Shown here: positions 1 through 9,893 of the stretch, one piece after another | How the letters are laid out: every line of letters starts with the position of its first letter | Position numbering within the stretch: position 1 is the stretch's first letter | Assembly (NCBI RefSeq): GCF_028368975.1 | Contig: NZ_JAQNDM010000002.1 | Span: forward strand, 6,132,425-6,196,424 | Direction: 5' to 3' | Length of the DNA: 64,000 nt | From: Stigmatella ashevillena | GTDB lineage: Bacteria; Myxococcota; Myxococcia; Myxococcales; Myxococcaceae | Notes under the pieces: model-generated | Seen by the model: the letters and a program-made list of their open reading frames with translations, nothing else | Database searches by the model: none | What the model was told of the DNA's origin: nothing | Translations under genes and position numbers: made by a program

Positions 1-1
1 G

Positions 2-670
2 CCCCCCCTCGAGGCGCACTCCAACGCGGAATTCAAAGTCCAGCAGGCGGGGCGCGTGGCGTGTCTCGAGCGAGCCATGAATCAGGCGGTCGACAAGGTT
101 CTCCGCCCGCTCAAGAAGAAGGAGCCCACCGCGTTCGCGCAGTGGGGGGCACTCCAGACGGATTACCACCACTGGGTCCGCGAGGCCTGCGCCGCCCTGG
201 AGGAGGCCCAGTGGCTCGACACCCATACCGGTGCGCGCTCCATGGGGACGTCCTATGGCAGCACCGAACGGGAGTGTCTCCAGGGCCAGTATGCCTGGCG
301 TGGCTTCTTCGCGGAGGCCTGGAGCCGGAGCGATTGGAAGACGCTCGAAGCGGTGCTCGAGCGCTATGCGCAGGGCCTGTCCGGGCGCCTCGACGCGTTG
401 GCCAAATACAGGCAACGGGTCGCCGCGGCCGCGGGCCGTGCCCCCGTCAAGGCCGAGCGGGTGGACTCTCCCGCGTGGAAGCTCACCCGGGAGGAGTGGG
501 CCCGGTATGACAGCCGTTTGAGCCGCGTCGCTCAGGGGCCCCAGCAACTCGCGGAGCGTCAATGTGCCCTGCTGCCCAAGGCAAAGCCTTCCTGCCCCGC
601 GCGGCTCCTGCCTGGCTTGATGGAGCAGCTGGATTTCCGAGAAGTACTCGGTGAGTCCGAGACGCATTGA
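2..670 (+). CDS. LprI-like (DUF1311-type) protein, 5' end outside window
   Basis: The frame is open to the left edge without a stop, so the gene probably starts outside the window; internal starts are GTG at 56 and ATG at 77. About 222 residues are visible. The first half (LERAMNQAVDKVL, then FAQWGALQTDYHHWVREAC, then GTSYGSTERECL) has the spacing of the LprI/DUF1311 fold: a helix, a W-x-x-x-R/EAC segment and a later Cys that probably pair as a disulfide. Known members are secreted or lipid-anchored, and some inhibit lysozyme; that role is inference here. The second half is Arg/Ala-rich and not assignable. Signal peptide, if any, would lie upstream of the window. Confidence 0.5.
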   Translation, partial: PPLEAHSNAEFKVQQAGRVACLERAMNQAVDKVLRPLKKKEPTAFAQWGALQTDYHHWVREACAALEEAQWLDTHTGARSMGTSYGSTERECLQGQYAWRGFFAEAWSRSDWKTLEAVLERYAQGLSGRLDALAKYRQRVAAAAGRAPVKAERVDSPAWKLTREEWARYDSRLSRVAQGPQQLAERQCALLPKAKPSCPARLLPGLMEQLDFREVLGESETH

Positions 671-900
671 AGGCGCGCTTTCCTCGGCTCTGACAGTCTT
701 CCCTGTTGGGTTGGATGGCCAATGCCGCACCGTGTCGTCCCGGGGTCAATGTCCTCTCAATTCCTAGGAACGCAACAAGGAGGGTTTTTCTCTTTACGTG
801 GGATGAATCCTCGACTTGTGTGCGCGCGCTGGTATGGAGCCGGAGGGGCTGAGCCCCTTGAGCTCCGAGGGATGCCCTCCAGCGCCGACTCCCCGCCCGG

Positions 901-2811
901 ATGGATGACTGTATGAACCAACCCACTTCTTTGCCCACGCGACCGGCGATCACTCCGATCCGGTTGAGTCTTCTTTCCGCGCTGGTGTTGAGCACCTCCG
1001 CGCTGGCACAGCCTGCCGGCTTGCCGGAGTTCGAGGTGGAGCGCATCGAGTTCAACCCCAGTGGCGCGGGCTCGCTCGTGCTGGGCACCGGCCAGGTGCT
1101 GCCGGACGCCAGCTTCCGCCTCTCCCTCATCGGGCACTACGAGAACCGCCCCCTCACCCCGTCCATCCCGGATGCCAGCGCGGAGAATGGCCGCCGCGAG
1201 GTGCCGCTGATCAGCCATCGCACCACCGCCCACCTTGTCGGTGCCTATGGTCTGGGGGGCAATGTGGAAGTCGGGCTCCAGGTGCCCCTCATTCTCAGCA
1301 ATGAGCAGGGCCAGCTGGAGAACACGCCCTTTGGCACCCCGGAGGGAGGCCTGAAGCTGGGCACCCCCATCGCCACCTTCAATGTGGGGCTGCTCTCCCA
1401 GTCCGAGGCCATTCCGGTGGACCTGGCCGCTGGGGTGAGCTTGGGCCTGCCGCTGGGCAGCGACAAGGCCCTGGCCCGTGAGAGTGGGCCGCGCGCCATT
1501 CCCCGCATCACGGTGGGCCGCGAGAGCGACGGCTTCCGCACGGGCTTCGAGTTGGGCGCTTCGCTGCGTCCCCGCGTGACCATCGGGACGGGCGAGAGCA
1601 ACGAGGCCTACAACACGCTGCGCCTGGGCACCTCGGTGAGCACCGTCGGCGAGGGCGTGCGCTACGAAGGCAACCTCCTGCTGAACATCCCCTTCGGCAC
1701 GGAGTCGCTCTCCGCTGAGGCGCTGGCGGGCGTGCGAGGCCCCGTGTCCAGCGGCGTCGAGGTCTTCGCCCTGGGCGGCATGGGCTTCGGTGGCACGCTG
1801 GGCACCCCGGACTTCCGCGTCATGCTCGGCGCGGCCTACGGCGGCGTTCCCAACCGCTGCGTGGCGGGCGGCAAGCATTCGCCGCAGCAGTGCCCGGACC
1901 TGGATGATGACAGCGACGGCGTGAAGAACAGCGACGATGCCTGCCCCACCGAGGGGGGCAAGGTGGACGCCAAGGGCTGCCCGCTCAAGGATGAGGACAA
2001 GGACGGCGTCGAGGACGTGGCCGACAAGTGCCCGCAGACGCCGGGCGCGGCGTCCGCCCAGGGCTGCCCGGACCAGGACGGCGACGGCATTCAGGACTCC
2101 GAGGACAAGTGCCCGGCCGCCGCGGGCAATGCCGCGGGCCAGGGCTGCCCCGACAAGGATGGCGACGGCATCGAGGATTCGGCGGATCGCTGCCCGGCCG
2201 AGGCGGGCCCCGCCGAGCGCCAGGGCTGCCCCATCAAGGACGCGGACAAGGATGGCGTCCTGGATGAGCAGGACAGCTGCCCCAACGAGGCGGGCCTGCC
2301 CGAGCTGAAGGGCTGCCCGGCCAAGGACGCCGACAACGACACGCTGGCCGACCACCTGGACAACTGCCCCACCGAGGCGGGCCCCGTCGACAATCAGGGC
2401 TGCCCGGCCAAGCAGAAGCAGTTGGTGGCCATCCGCCAGGACCGCATCGAAATCAAAGAGGCCGTCTACTTTGACTCCAACGCGGCCACCATTCAGGCTC
2501 GCTCCAACGCGCTGCTCGACCAGATGGCCAAGCTGCTCAATGAGCACCCGGAGATTGTCTCCGTGCTCATCGAAGGGCACACGGACGACCGGGGCGCGGC
2601 CGACTACAACCGCACCCTGTCCAAGCAGCGCGCGGACACCGTGCGCGACTACCTCACCAAGAAGGGCGTGGCGGCGGAGCGCTTGGAGACCCAGGGCTTC
2701 GGTCCGGATCGTCCGGTGCAGCCCAACACCACCGCCGCGGGCCGCACCGCCAACCGCCGCGTGGACTTCATCACCCGCTACGCCAACACGAACACCCCCG
2801 CCCAGCCGTAA
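901..2811 (+). CDS. OmpA-family outer-membrane protein with TSP3 calcium repeats
   Basis: The 636-residue product has a signal peptide (cleavage near residue 37, after SALAQ), a beta-strand-rich region (about 40-320) likely to form or line an outer-membrane barrel, an array of thrombospondin type 3 Asp/Cys repeats of the form DxDxDGxxDxxDxCP (about 325-505), and a C-terminal OmpA peptidoglycan-binding domain (about 515-636) with the EGHTDDRG and NRRVDF motifs. Members sit in the outer membrane, bind calcium through the TSP3 array and grip peptidoglycan. ATG at 913 is an alternative start; neither start has a strong ribosome site. The next gene is a close paralogue, and the layout recalls myxobacterial TraB-type proteins, but no TraA-like partner is visible. 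Confidence 0.88.
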   Translation: MDDCMNQPTSLPTRPAITPIRLSLLSALVLSTSALAQPAGLPEFEVERIEFNPSGAGSLVLGTGQVLPDASFRLSLIGHYENRPLTPSIPDASAENGRREVPLISHRTTAHLVGAYGLGGNVEVGLQVPLILSNEQGQLENTPFGTPEGGLKLGTPIATFNVGLLSQSEAIPVDLAAGVSLGLPLGSDKALARESGPRAIPRITVGRESDGFRTGFELGASLRPRVTIGTGESNEAYNTLRLGTSVSTVGEGVRYEGNLLLNIPFGTESLSAEALAGVRGPVSSGVEVFALGGMGFGGTLGTPDFRVMLGAAYGGVPNRCVAGGKHSPQQCPDLDDDSDGVKNSDDACPTEGGKVDAKGCPLKDEDKDGVEDVADKCPQTPGAASAQGCPDQDGDGIQDSEDKCPAAAGNAAGQGCPDKDGDGIEDSADRCPAEAGPAERQGCPIKDADKDGVLDEQDSCPNEAGLPELKGCPAKDADNDTLADHLDNCPTEAGPVDNQGCPAKQKQLVAIRQDRIEIKEAVYFDSNAATIQARSNALLDQMAKLLNEHPEIVSVLIEGHTDDRGAADYNRTLSKQRADTVRDYLTKKGVAAERLETQGFGPDRPVQPNTTAAGRTANRRVDFITRYANTNTPAQP

Positions 2812-2850
2812 TCCCCAGGGCGGTGAAGGCGGAGTGTTTTGAATCGTAAG

Positions 2851-2900
2851 AAGGCCGAGGTGCGCTGCCCTGCCGGGCAAGCGACCTCGGCCTTTGTTTA
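2851..2900 (+). terminator. Rho-independent terminator after first OmpA gene
   Basis: A perfect 11-bp stem (AAGGCCGAGGT at 2851-2861 with its complement at 2884-2894) encloses a second small hairpin (TGCCC/GGGCA) and is followed by a T-rich run (TTGTTTA). It lies 40 bp after the stop codon of the first OmpA gene and should separate it from its paralogue. Confidence 0.85.
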
Positions 2901-3132
2901 TATAAAGATGGCTTGTCTTCCTGGGGACCTCCCAGGCAGGCGAGGCCAGTTTTTGTTGGACGGTAGAATTTTTCCTGGACCTCTGGTGAAACCCGGGGGT
3001 CTTCTCCAGGGTCCGGCCACCTTGGGGGGGCGGGTGACGAGGTTCATGCCGATTCAAAACCGAAGTGCCTCGCTCTCGACAGGCCGCAAGGGCCCCTTGC
3101 CCCCCCATTCCTCCAGCAGGAAGAAACACGAC

Positions 3133-5055
3133 ATGATTGATGCCTCACTCTCCCCGGCCCCCTCGGCGGCTCCTGGCCGCCGTGTGCGCCTGGGCTGCCT
3201 CCGCTCCTCGCCGACGCGGCTGATCGGTTTGATGGCGCTGCTGCTGGGCGCCACCGCGCTTGCCCAACCCGAGGGACTGCCCGAGATTGAAATCGAGCGG
3301 CTGACCCTGAACCCCAGCGGCGCGGGCTCGCTGCTGCTGGGCACCGGTGAGCTGCTGCGGGACGGCGGGTTCCGGTTCTCCCTCACGGGCCACTATGAGA
3401 ATGACCCGCTGGTGCTCTTCGAGGAGGGCGAGCGGGTGGGGCCGGTGGTGCAGCACCGCGTGACGGGCCACCTGGCGGGCGCGTATGGCCTCTCGGACCG
3501 GTTGGAAGTGCAACTCCAGGTGCCCGTGCTGGTGTTGCAGCGCGGAGAGGACCTGAGGGCCCGTGGTGTGGGCCGCCCCGAGGAGGGACTGGCGCTGGGC
3601 ACGCCCCTGGTGGGCCTGCGGCTCGGGATTCTCTCGCAGAGCGACGCGGACCCGGTAGACCTCGCGGTGGGAGTGAATGTGGGCCTGCCGCTGGGCAATG
3701 CCGACTCGCTGGCGCGGGACAACTCCCTGCGCGCCACGCCGAGTGTGATGGTGGGCCGCCGCTTCGGCTTCCTGCGTGCCTCGCTCGATGCGGGGGCGCT
3801 GCTGCGGCCGCGCACCCTGTTCAGTGAGGACTCGGATGTGAAGGACGAGGTGGGCGATGCGGTCCGCCTGGGCGCAACGGTGGCCACCACGGATGAAGGG
3901 CTGCGGGGCGAAGTGGATGTCATTGGCACCATCCCCTTCCGGCGCGAGGGGGCCAACATCGAAGCGCTGGTCGGCGTGCGGTTGCCGCTGGGCCGCTATT
4001 TCGAGGCCTATGCGCTGGGCGGCGTGGGGTTTGGAGAGTCTCCTGGAACGCCCACCTTCCGTGGGCTGCTGGGCGTGGCGGTCGGCAGTGGGGCCCCGGT
4101 CCCGTGTGTGGCGGGTGGCAAGCACACGCCCGCGCAATGCCCGGACCTGGATGACGATGGCGACGGGGTGAAGAACCGGGTGGACACGTGCCCCGCAGAA
4201 GGAGGCACCGTGGAGGCCCAGGGCTGCCCCCCGCGCGAGGTGGACACGGACAAGGACGGCATCCTGGACTCGGCGGATCAATGCCCCACGGCGGCCGGTG
4301 AGGCCGTGCACCGGGGGTGCCCGGACCTGGACAGGGATGGCATTCCAGACGCGGCGGATCAGTGCCCAGCGGCCGCGGGGCTGGCGGCGTTCAAGGGTTG
4401 CCCGGACACGGACAAGGATGGGCTGAGGGACTCGGAGGACCTGTGCCCCCTGGAGGCAGGCCCTGCGGATCGCCAGGGCTGCCCGCAGAAAGACTCGGAT
4501 GGGGATGGGCTGCTGGACGAGCAGGATGCATGCCCCAGCGTGGCGGGCTTGAAGGAGCTGAAGGGCTGCCCGGCCAAGGACACGGACAACGACACGGTGG
4601 CCGACCACCTGGACAACTGCCCCACCGAGGCGGGCCCCGCCAGCAATCAGGGCTGCCCGGCCAAGCAGAAGCAGTTGGTGGCCATCCGCCAGGACCGCAT
4701 CGACATCAAGGACGCGGTCTACTTCGACAGCGGCAAGGCGACCATCCAGCGCCGCAGCTTCAAGCTGCTGGATCAGGTGGCCAAGCTGCTGCGCGAGCAC
4801 CCGGAACTGGAGACGGTCACCATCGAGGGCCACACGGACAACGTGGGCAAGCCGGAGTCGAACCTCCGGCTGTCCCAGCACCGCGCGGAGGCGGTGCGTG
4901 ACTACCTCGCCCGCAAGGGCGTGGCGCCGCAGCGTCTGGAGGCGAAGGGCTATGGGCAGGAGAAGCCCATTGCTCCCAACACCACGTCGAAGGGTCGGTC
5001 CACCAACCGCCGCGTCGACTTCATCACCACGACCCGCGAGGGCGGACAGCAGTAA
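3133..5055 (+). CDS. OmpA-family TSP3-repeat outer-membrane protein, paralogue of preceding gene
   Basis: The 640-residue product has the same order of parts as its upstream neighbour: signal peptide (cleavage near residue 47, after GATALAQ), beta-rich region with shared motifs (LNPSGAGSLLLGTGELL), a TSP3 array (about 330-515) and a C-terminal OmpA domain (about 525-640, EGHTDNVG and NRRVDF). The start at 3133 has an AGGA-type ribosome site in 'caggaag'; the longer open frame back to 2839 crosses the preceding terminator and is unlikely to be translated. The beta region has diverged more than the TSP3/OmpA part, suggesting a tandem duplication with selection on the outer portion. The Ig-repeat gene follows 18 bp downstream, so the two are probably co-transcribed. 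Confidence 0.88.
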   Translation: MIDASLSPAPSAAPGRRVRLGCLRSSPTRLIGLMALLLGATALAQPEGLPEIEIERLTLNPSGAGSLLLGTGELLRDGGFRFSLTGHYENDPLVLFEEGERVGPVVQHRVTGHLAGAYGLSDRLEVQLQVPVLVLQRGEDLRARGVGRPEEGLALGTPLVGLRLGILSQSDADPVDLAVGVNVGLPLGNADSLARDNSLRATPSVMVGRRFGFLRASLDAGALLRPRTLFSEDSDVKDEVGDAVRLGATVATTDEGLRGEVDVIGTIPFRREGANIEALVGVRLPLGRYFEAYALGGVGFGESPGTPTFRGLLGVAVGSGAPVPCVAGGKHTPAQCPDLDDDGDGVKNRVDTCPAEGGTVEAQGCPPREVDTDKDGILDSADQCPTAAGEAVHRGCPDLDRDGIPDAADQCPAAAGLAAFKGCPDTDKDGLRDSEDLCPLEAGPADRQGCPQKDSDGDGLLDEQDACPSVAGLKELKGCPAKDTDNDTVADHLDNCPTEAGPASNQGCPAKQKQLVAIRQDRIDIKDAVYFDSGKATIQRRSFKLLDQVAKLLREHPELETVTIEGHTDNVGKPESNLRLSQHRAEAVRDYLARKGVAPQRLEAKGYGQEKPIAPNTTSKGRSTNRRVDFITTTREGGQQ

Positions 5056-5073
5056 TCGCGGGAGACGACACAC

Positions 5074-8000
5074 ATGAACTCAGCCTTCTTGAAGAACTCT
5101 TTCCGCACCGCGCTCCTGGCGCTCCTCGCTTGTGCGCTGCCCGCGCTGGCCGCGCCCGACAACGTCTTGTTGGGCACTGGCCGGGACGGGGCCTTCACCA
5201 CGACCTCGGCCAATCAGATCATCAACCGCTATGTCCAGGTGACGGCTCCCCGCATCCCGGGGGACACGTCCCTCGTGGTGCAGAACGCCACGGGCTTCGC
5301 CGCAGGCGACCTGGTGATGGTCATCCAGATGACGGGCATCGTCCCCGAGCCCGGCTCGGGTTCGTCGACGCCCATTGATCTCAGCAACAACCCGGTGGGC
5401 CGGTGGGAGTTCGCGCGCGTGGCCTCGCTGTCGGGCACGACACTGACGCTGACGGCGCCGCTCATCTACTCGTACGCCGCGAACGTGACCCAGGCCGTCC
5501 GGGTGCCGGAGTACACCACGGTCTCCATCACCGGGGGCTCGCTCACGGCGGCCGCGTGGAGCGGGACCACCGGAGGCGTGCTGGCCTTCCTGGCCACCGG
5601 AACGGTGACGAACACGAGCGGCATCACTGTTTCGGGCAAGGGTTTCCGGGGCGGCAAGCCCGTGGTGGACACCGGTGGCGGCACGGGCTGCTTCGGCTTG
5701 GATGAGACCCCTCCGCAGGGAGCTCAGAAGGGCGAGGGCATTGCCGTCACACGCTACGGGCCCTTGCATACGGGCCGGGGCCGGGTGGCCAATGGCGCCG
5801 GTGGCGGCGTGTGCTTCAAGTCCGGCGGTGGCGGCGGTGGCAACGCGGGCGCCGGCGGCCAGGGCGGCAACAGCTTCCTGGATGAGTTTGGAACGCCCGA
5901 CAGCGGCAATCGGTCGGTGGGCGGTGAGGGCGGTCTGGCGCTGACGCTCTCGCTGGCCGACCGCCTGATGCTGGGCGGCGGCGGCGGCGCGGGTCACTCC
6001 GTGGACGGCACCAGCCGGGCGGGTGGTGAAGGTGGCGGTATCCTCTTCATCCGGGCCGCCCAGTTCGCCGGACCGGGCGTGGTCACGGCCAATGGATTGA
6101 CCTCCACCCCCAGCAGCGGCATGGACGCGGCGGGCGGTGGCGGAGCCGGAGGCAGCCTCTATCTGCGGGTGACTGCTACGGCCCTCCCGGTTCCTCCTGT
6201 CTGCGGCGGCGTCCAAGCGGTGGGTGGCCGGGGCGGCGACGCGGACACCGAGGTCGGCCCGGGCGGTGGTGGTGGCGGTGGCCGGATCTACTTCCAGCGG
6301 GCAGGGACGGGGAGCGCCTGCTACCCCACGGCCACGGCTGCCATCGGCGCGACTGCGGGCGGCCAGCCCAACCCCGATGTGGGGACCTCTTACGGCGCAC
6401 AGGCAGGGAGCAACGGCAGCTATATCCGGATCGATACGGCGCCTTATCCCAGCGCTGTCCCTCCGACGCCCGTGGTGGTGACGCCGGCCAACGGCTCGGC
6501 GACGAACAACACCACGCCCACGTACACCGGCACGCTTCCGACGCCGTTCCCCGCGGGCACCCAGGTGGCCCTGTTCGTGGACAACGTCCAGGTCGCGCTC
6601 GTGACGCCGAACGCTGCCGGTAACTGGAGCGCCACGCCTGGTACCGCGCTGAGCCAGGGGCAGCACTCGGTCTATGCCGTGGCGGTCATCCCGGATCAGG
6701 GGGTGTATAGCGCTTCGAGCAATACCAACATCTTCACGGTGGATACCACGCCTCCGGCCGCGCCAGTGGTGACGACGCCCGCAAATGGCTCGACGACCAA
6801 CGACAACACGCCGACCTACAGCGGCACGGCCGAGCCGGGCAGCACCGTCAACGTCATCGTGGATGGCGCGTCCGTAGGCACCGCCACCGCGAATGCCAGC
6901 GGCAACTGGACCTTCACGCCCACCGCGCCGCTGGCCGATGGTCCGCATGCGGTCCGGGCCACGGCCACGGATGCGGCGGGCAACATCAGCCCCGTCTCCA
7001 ACACGAACAACTTCACCGTGGATGCTACTCCGCCGGCCGCGCCGGTGGTGGCCACGCCCGCCAATGGCTCGACGACCAACGACAACACGCCGACGTACAG
7101 CGGCACGGCCGAGCCGGGCAGCACTGTCAACGTCATCGTGGATGGCACGTCCGTGGGAACCGCGACGGCAAATGCCAGTGGCAACTGGACCTATACGCCG
7201 ACCACGCCGCTGGCCGATGGTCCGCATACGGTCCGGGCCACGGCCACGGATGCGGCGGGCAACACCAGCGCTTCGTCCACCACGAACAATTTCATCGTGG
7301 ACGCCACGGCGCCTGCCGCGCCGGTGGTGGCCACGCCTGCCAATGGCTCGACGACCAACGACAATACGCCGACGTACAGCGGTACGGCCGAGCCGGGCAG
7401 CACCGTCAACATCATCGTGGATGGCACCTCTGTGGGCACCGCCACCGCGGATGCGGGCGGCAACTGGACCTATACGCCGACCACGCCGCTGGCCCAGGGC
7501 TCTCATACGGTGAGCGCCATTGCGACGGATGCGGCGGGCAACACCAGCCCCTCCTCCACCACCAACACTTTCACGGTGGACACCACGGCGCCGGCCGCGC
7601 CGGTGGTGGCGACGCCCGCCAATGGCTCGACGACCACCGACACCACGCCGACCTACAGCGGCACGGCCGAGCCTGGCAGCACCGTCAACGTCATCGTGGA
7701 TGGCACCTCCGTGGGCACCGCCACCGCGAATGCTGGGGGCAACTGGACCTTCACGCCCGTCACGCCGCTGGCCGAGGGCTCGCACACGGTGAGCGCCACG
7801 GCGACGGATGTCGCGGGCAACACCAGCCCCTCTTCCAATACCAACACCTTCATCGTGGATGTCACCGCCCCGGCAGCCCCGGTGGTGACGACGCCCGCGA
7901 ACGGTGCGCTCATCAATGACGCCACGCCGACGTACAGCGGCACGGGTGAGCCGGGCAGCACCATCAACATCATCGTGGATGGCACGTCCGTGGGCACCGC

Positions 8001-9657
8001 CACCGTGGATGGCAGCGGCAACTGGACCTTCACGCCCACCACGCCGCTGGCCGATGGCCCGCACGCGGTGAGCGCCACAGCCACGGACGCGGCGGGCAAC
8101 ACGAGCCCCGCCTCCAACACGAATAACTTCACGGTGGATACCGTCGCCCCGGCGGCCCCGGTGGTGGTGACGCCTGCCAATGGCTCGACCACCAGCGACA
8201 ACACGCCGGTGTACAGCGGCACGGCCGCTCCGGGCAGCATCGTCAATGTCATCGTGGATGGCACCTCCGTGGGCACCGCGACGGCGGATGCCGGCGGCAA
8301 CTGGACCCTCACGCCTGGCGCGGGGCTGTCCTCGGGCCCGCACACGGTGAATGCCACGGCCACGGATGCGGCGGGCAACGTCAGCCCCGTCTCCAACACC
8401 AACACCTTCACCGTGGACGCGGATCCGCCCGACGCTCCGGTGGTGGTGACGCCCGCGAACAACTCGACCACCAACGACAACACGCCCACCTTCTCGGGCA
8501 CCGCCGAGCCGGGCACCACGGTGGCGATTTACTTGGGGACGACCGAACTGGTCGCCAACATCTCCGTGGATGCGAGCGGCAACTGGACCTACACGCCCAC
8601 CACGCCGCTGGCCGATGGCACGTATGACGTCAGCGCCGTGGCCACCGATGGGGTCGGCAATGCCAGCGGGCGCTCGAACGTCAACCGCTTCACCGTGGAT
8701 GCCACGGGCCCCGCCGCGCCGGTCATCACCTCGCCGGTGGATGGCTCGAGCACGGGCGACACGACGCCCACCATCACGGGCACCGCCGAGCCGGGCAGCA
8801 CCGTGACGGTCATCATCGATGGCGTGGCCGTGGGCACGGTCCCGGTGGACGCGAGCGGCAACTGGTCCTACACCCCCACCTCGCCGCTGGCTGAGGGTCC
8901 CCACACGGTCAGCGCCACGGCCACCGACGCTGCCGGCAACACGGGGCCCGCGTCCGCGCCTGTCGACTTCATCGTCGACACGAGCCTGCCCGGGACGCCG
9001 GAGATCACCGGTCCCGCCAACAACTCGACGACCAATGATCCCACGCCCGTCATCTCGGGCACCGCCGACCCCGGTAGCACCGTGACGGTCGTCATCGACG
9101 GCACGGTGGTGGGCACGGTCCCGGTGGATGCGAGCGGCAACTGGTCCTACACCCCCACCACGCCGCTGGGCGAGGGGCCCCACACGGTCACCGTCACGGC
9201 TACGGACACCTTGGGCAATGTCAGCGCCCCGTCCACCCCGGTCACCTTCACCGTGGACACGGTTCCGCCCGACACGGCCATCGACTCCGGGCCTCCCTCC
9301 ATCACGGAGAGCTCTGACGCCACGTTCGCCTTCTCTTCTAATGAAGAGGACGTGACGTTCGAGTGCAGCCTGGATGGCGGGGACTTCGTGCCTTGCACCA
9401 ACCCCGTCACGTTCTCGGGGCTCGCCGCCGGAGGCCACGTCCTCGAGGTGCGCGCCCGGGACGCGGCCGGCAACGTGGATGAGAGCCCCGAGACCTGGAC
9501 GTGGACGGTCACCTCGCCGGAAACGCCCTCGACGGGCAACCGGGACTTCCTCGGCGACGGCATTGGCTGCGCGTCGGCCGGGGGCTCGCCCTCCACGCTG
9601 GCGGTGATGGGATTGGCGGTGCTCTCCGCGCTGTTCTTCCGCCGCCGCCGCACGTAG
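5074..9657 (+). CDS. Giant secreted Ig-like-repeat protein with Gly-rich region and MYXO-CTERM-like tail
   Basis: The 1527-residue product has a signal peptide (cleavage near residue 27, ALA/APDN), an N-terminal beta-rich domain, a Gly-rich segment (about 245-410, many GGGGGG runs) and about ten tandem bacterial Ig-like repeats of about 93 residues (about 465-1395; each begins [20 protein letters not shown] and ends ATDAAGNxSPxSNTNxFTVD). A different Ig-like domain with a Cys pair and the tail follow. The tail has GIGCASAGG, a hydrophobic helix and RRRR, matching MYXO-CTERM sorting tails cleaved near the Cys. It is likely displayed on the outer surface as an adhesin or matrix protein. From memory, similar myxobacterial proteins are labelled AgmC; I could not verify this. 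The 18-bp spacing from the OmpA gene suggests one operon. Confidence 0.85.
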   Translation: MNSAFLKNSFRTALLALLACALPALAAPDNVLLGTGRDGAFTTTSANQIINRYVQVTAPRIPGDTSLVVQNATGFAAGDLVMVIQMTGIVPEPGSGSSTPIDLSNNPVGRWEFARVASLSGTTLTLTAPLIYSYAANVTQAVRVPEYTTVSITGGSLTAAAWSGTTGGVLAFLATGTVTNTSGITVSGKGFRGGKPVVDTGGGTGCFGLDETPPQGAQKGEGIAVTRYGPLHTGRGRVANGAGGGVCFKSGGGGGGNAGAGGQGGNSFLDEFGTPDSGNRSVGGEGGLALTLSLADRLMLGGGGGAGHSVDGTSRAGGEGGGILFIRAAQFAGPGVVTANGLTSTPSSGMDAAGGGGAGGSLYLRVTATALPVPPVCGGVQAVGGRGGDADTEVGPGGGGGGGRIYFQRAGTGSACYPTATAAIGATAGGQPNPDVGTSYGAQAGSNGSYIRIDTAPYPSAVPPTPVVVTPANGSATNNTTPTYTGTLPTPFPAGTQVALFVDNVQVALVTPNAAGNWSATPGTALSQGQHSVYAVAVIPDQGVYSASSNTNIFTVDTTPPAAPVVTTPANGSTTNDNTPTYSGTAEPGSTVNVIVDGASVGTATANASGNWTFTPTAPLADGPHAVRATATDAAGNISPVSNTNNFTVDATPPAAPVVATPANGSTTNDNTPTYSGTAEPGSTVNVIVDGTSVGTATANASGNWTYTPTTPLADGPHTVRATATDAAGNTSASSTTNNFIVDATAPAAPVVATPANGSTTNDNTPTYSGTAEPGSTVNIIVDGTSVGTATADAGGNWTYTPTTPLAQGSHTVSAIATDAAGNTSPSSTTNTFTVDTTAPAAPVVATPANGSTTTDTTPTYSGTAEPGSTVNVIVDGTSVGTATANAGGNWTFTPVTPLAEGSHTVSATATDVAGNTSPSSNTNTFIVDVTAPAAPVVTTPANGALINDATPTYSGTGEPGSTINIIVDGTSVGTATVDGSGNWTFTPTTPLADGPHAVSATATDAAGNTSPASNTNNFTVDTVAPAAPVVVTPANGSTTSDNTPVYSGTAAPGSIVNVIVDGTSVGTATADAGGNWTLTPGAGLSSGPHTVNATATDAAGNVSPVSNTNTFTVDADPPDAPVVVTPANNSTTNDNTPTFSGTAEPGTTVAIYLGTTELVANISVDASGNWTYTPTTPLADGTYDVSAVATDGVGNASGRSNVNRFTVDATGPAAPVITSPVDGSSTGDTTPTITGTAEPGSTVTVIIDGVAVGTVPVDASGNWSYTPTSPLAEGPHTVSATATDAAGNTGPASAPVDFIVDTSLPGTPEITGPANNSTTNDPTPVISGTADPGSTVTVVIDGTVVGTVPVDASGNWSYTPTTPLGEGPHTVTVTATDTLGNVSAPSTPVTFTVDTVPPDTAIDSGPPSITESSDATFAFSSNEEDVTFECSLDGGDFVPCTNPVTFSGLAAGGHVLEVRARDAAGNVDESPETWTWTVTSPETPSTGNRDFLGDGIGCASAGGSPSTLAVMGLAVLSALFFRRRRT
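6742..8440 (+). repeat. Tandem 279-bp coding repeat (Ig-like modules)
   Basis: Within the Ig-repeat gene, successive modules restart every 279 bp (for example GTG-GAT junctions at 6742, 7021 and 7300). The first four or five copies share long stretches of identical bases; later copies are more diverged. This indicates recent unit duplication or gene conversion at the N-terminal side and makes the array prone to length change and misassembly. Confidence 0.8.
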
Positions 9658-9667
9658 TTTCCGGCTC

Positions 9668-9698
9668 CGGCCGCCGGTGGCAGGTTCACCGGCGGCCG
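9668..9698 (+). terminator. Strong hairpin after Ig-repeat gene
   Basis: A perfect 12-bp GC stem (CGGCCGCCGGTG and its complement) with a 7-base loop lies 11 bp after the stop codon. There is no T-run directly after it, so termination may be factor-assisted. It closes the OmpA/Ig cluster. Confidence 0.65.
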
Positions 9699-9893
9699 AC
9701 CCACCCAGCAGGTGGGGTTTGCTCCTGGAGCCGGGGACTCCGGGCCCCCCCAAGGGCCTTCAACCGAGGGCTTGCCGGGCAGGCCCTCACTCTCGGCTCA
9801 CCAGGAGTGGGTCCCCTGGGGTACGCTTCACTCCCATCTGGGCCCTTTCCGGAAGGTCCGGGGGTTTGCTCCCGGGTGGTAAAGCTTGATTCG

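Noticed and set aside
757-3129. Very long antisense frames (also at 3145-5073, 5080-9753, 22193-24742, 29057-31228, 46576-49005)
   Set aside because: They are Arg/His/Ala/Gly-rich mirror frames of clear genes on the other strand, caused by the high-GC third position; no domain, signal peptide or ribosome site supports them.
2839-3132. N-terminal extension of the second OmpA gene to 2839
   Set aside because: It would run through the Rho-independent terminator and put 98 residues before a good signal peptide; ATG 3133 has a ribosome site.
901-5055. TraA/TraB outer-membrane exchange genes
   Set aside because: The OmpA-TSP3 layout recalls TraB, but there is no PA14/Cys-rich TraA partner, so the symbol is not assigned.
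6742-8440. CRISPR-like regular repeats
   Set aside because: The period is 279 bp, in frame, and encodes Ig-like domains; there are no short direct repeats with unique spacers.
5074-9657. Assignment as the gliding protein AgmC
   Set aside because: I recall this label for similar proteins but see no specific motif that proves it.
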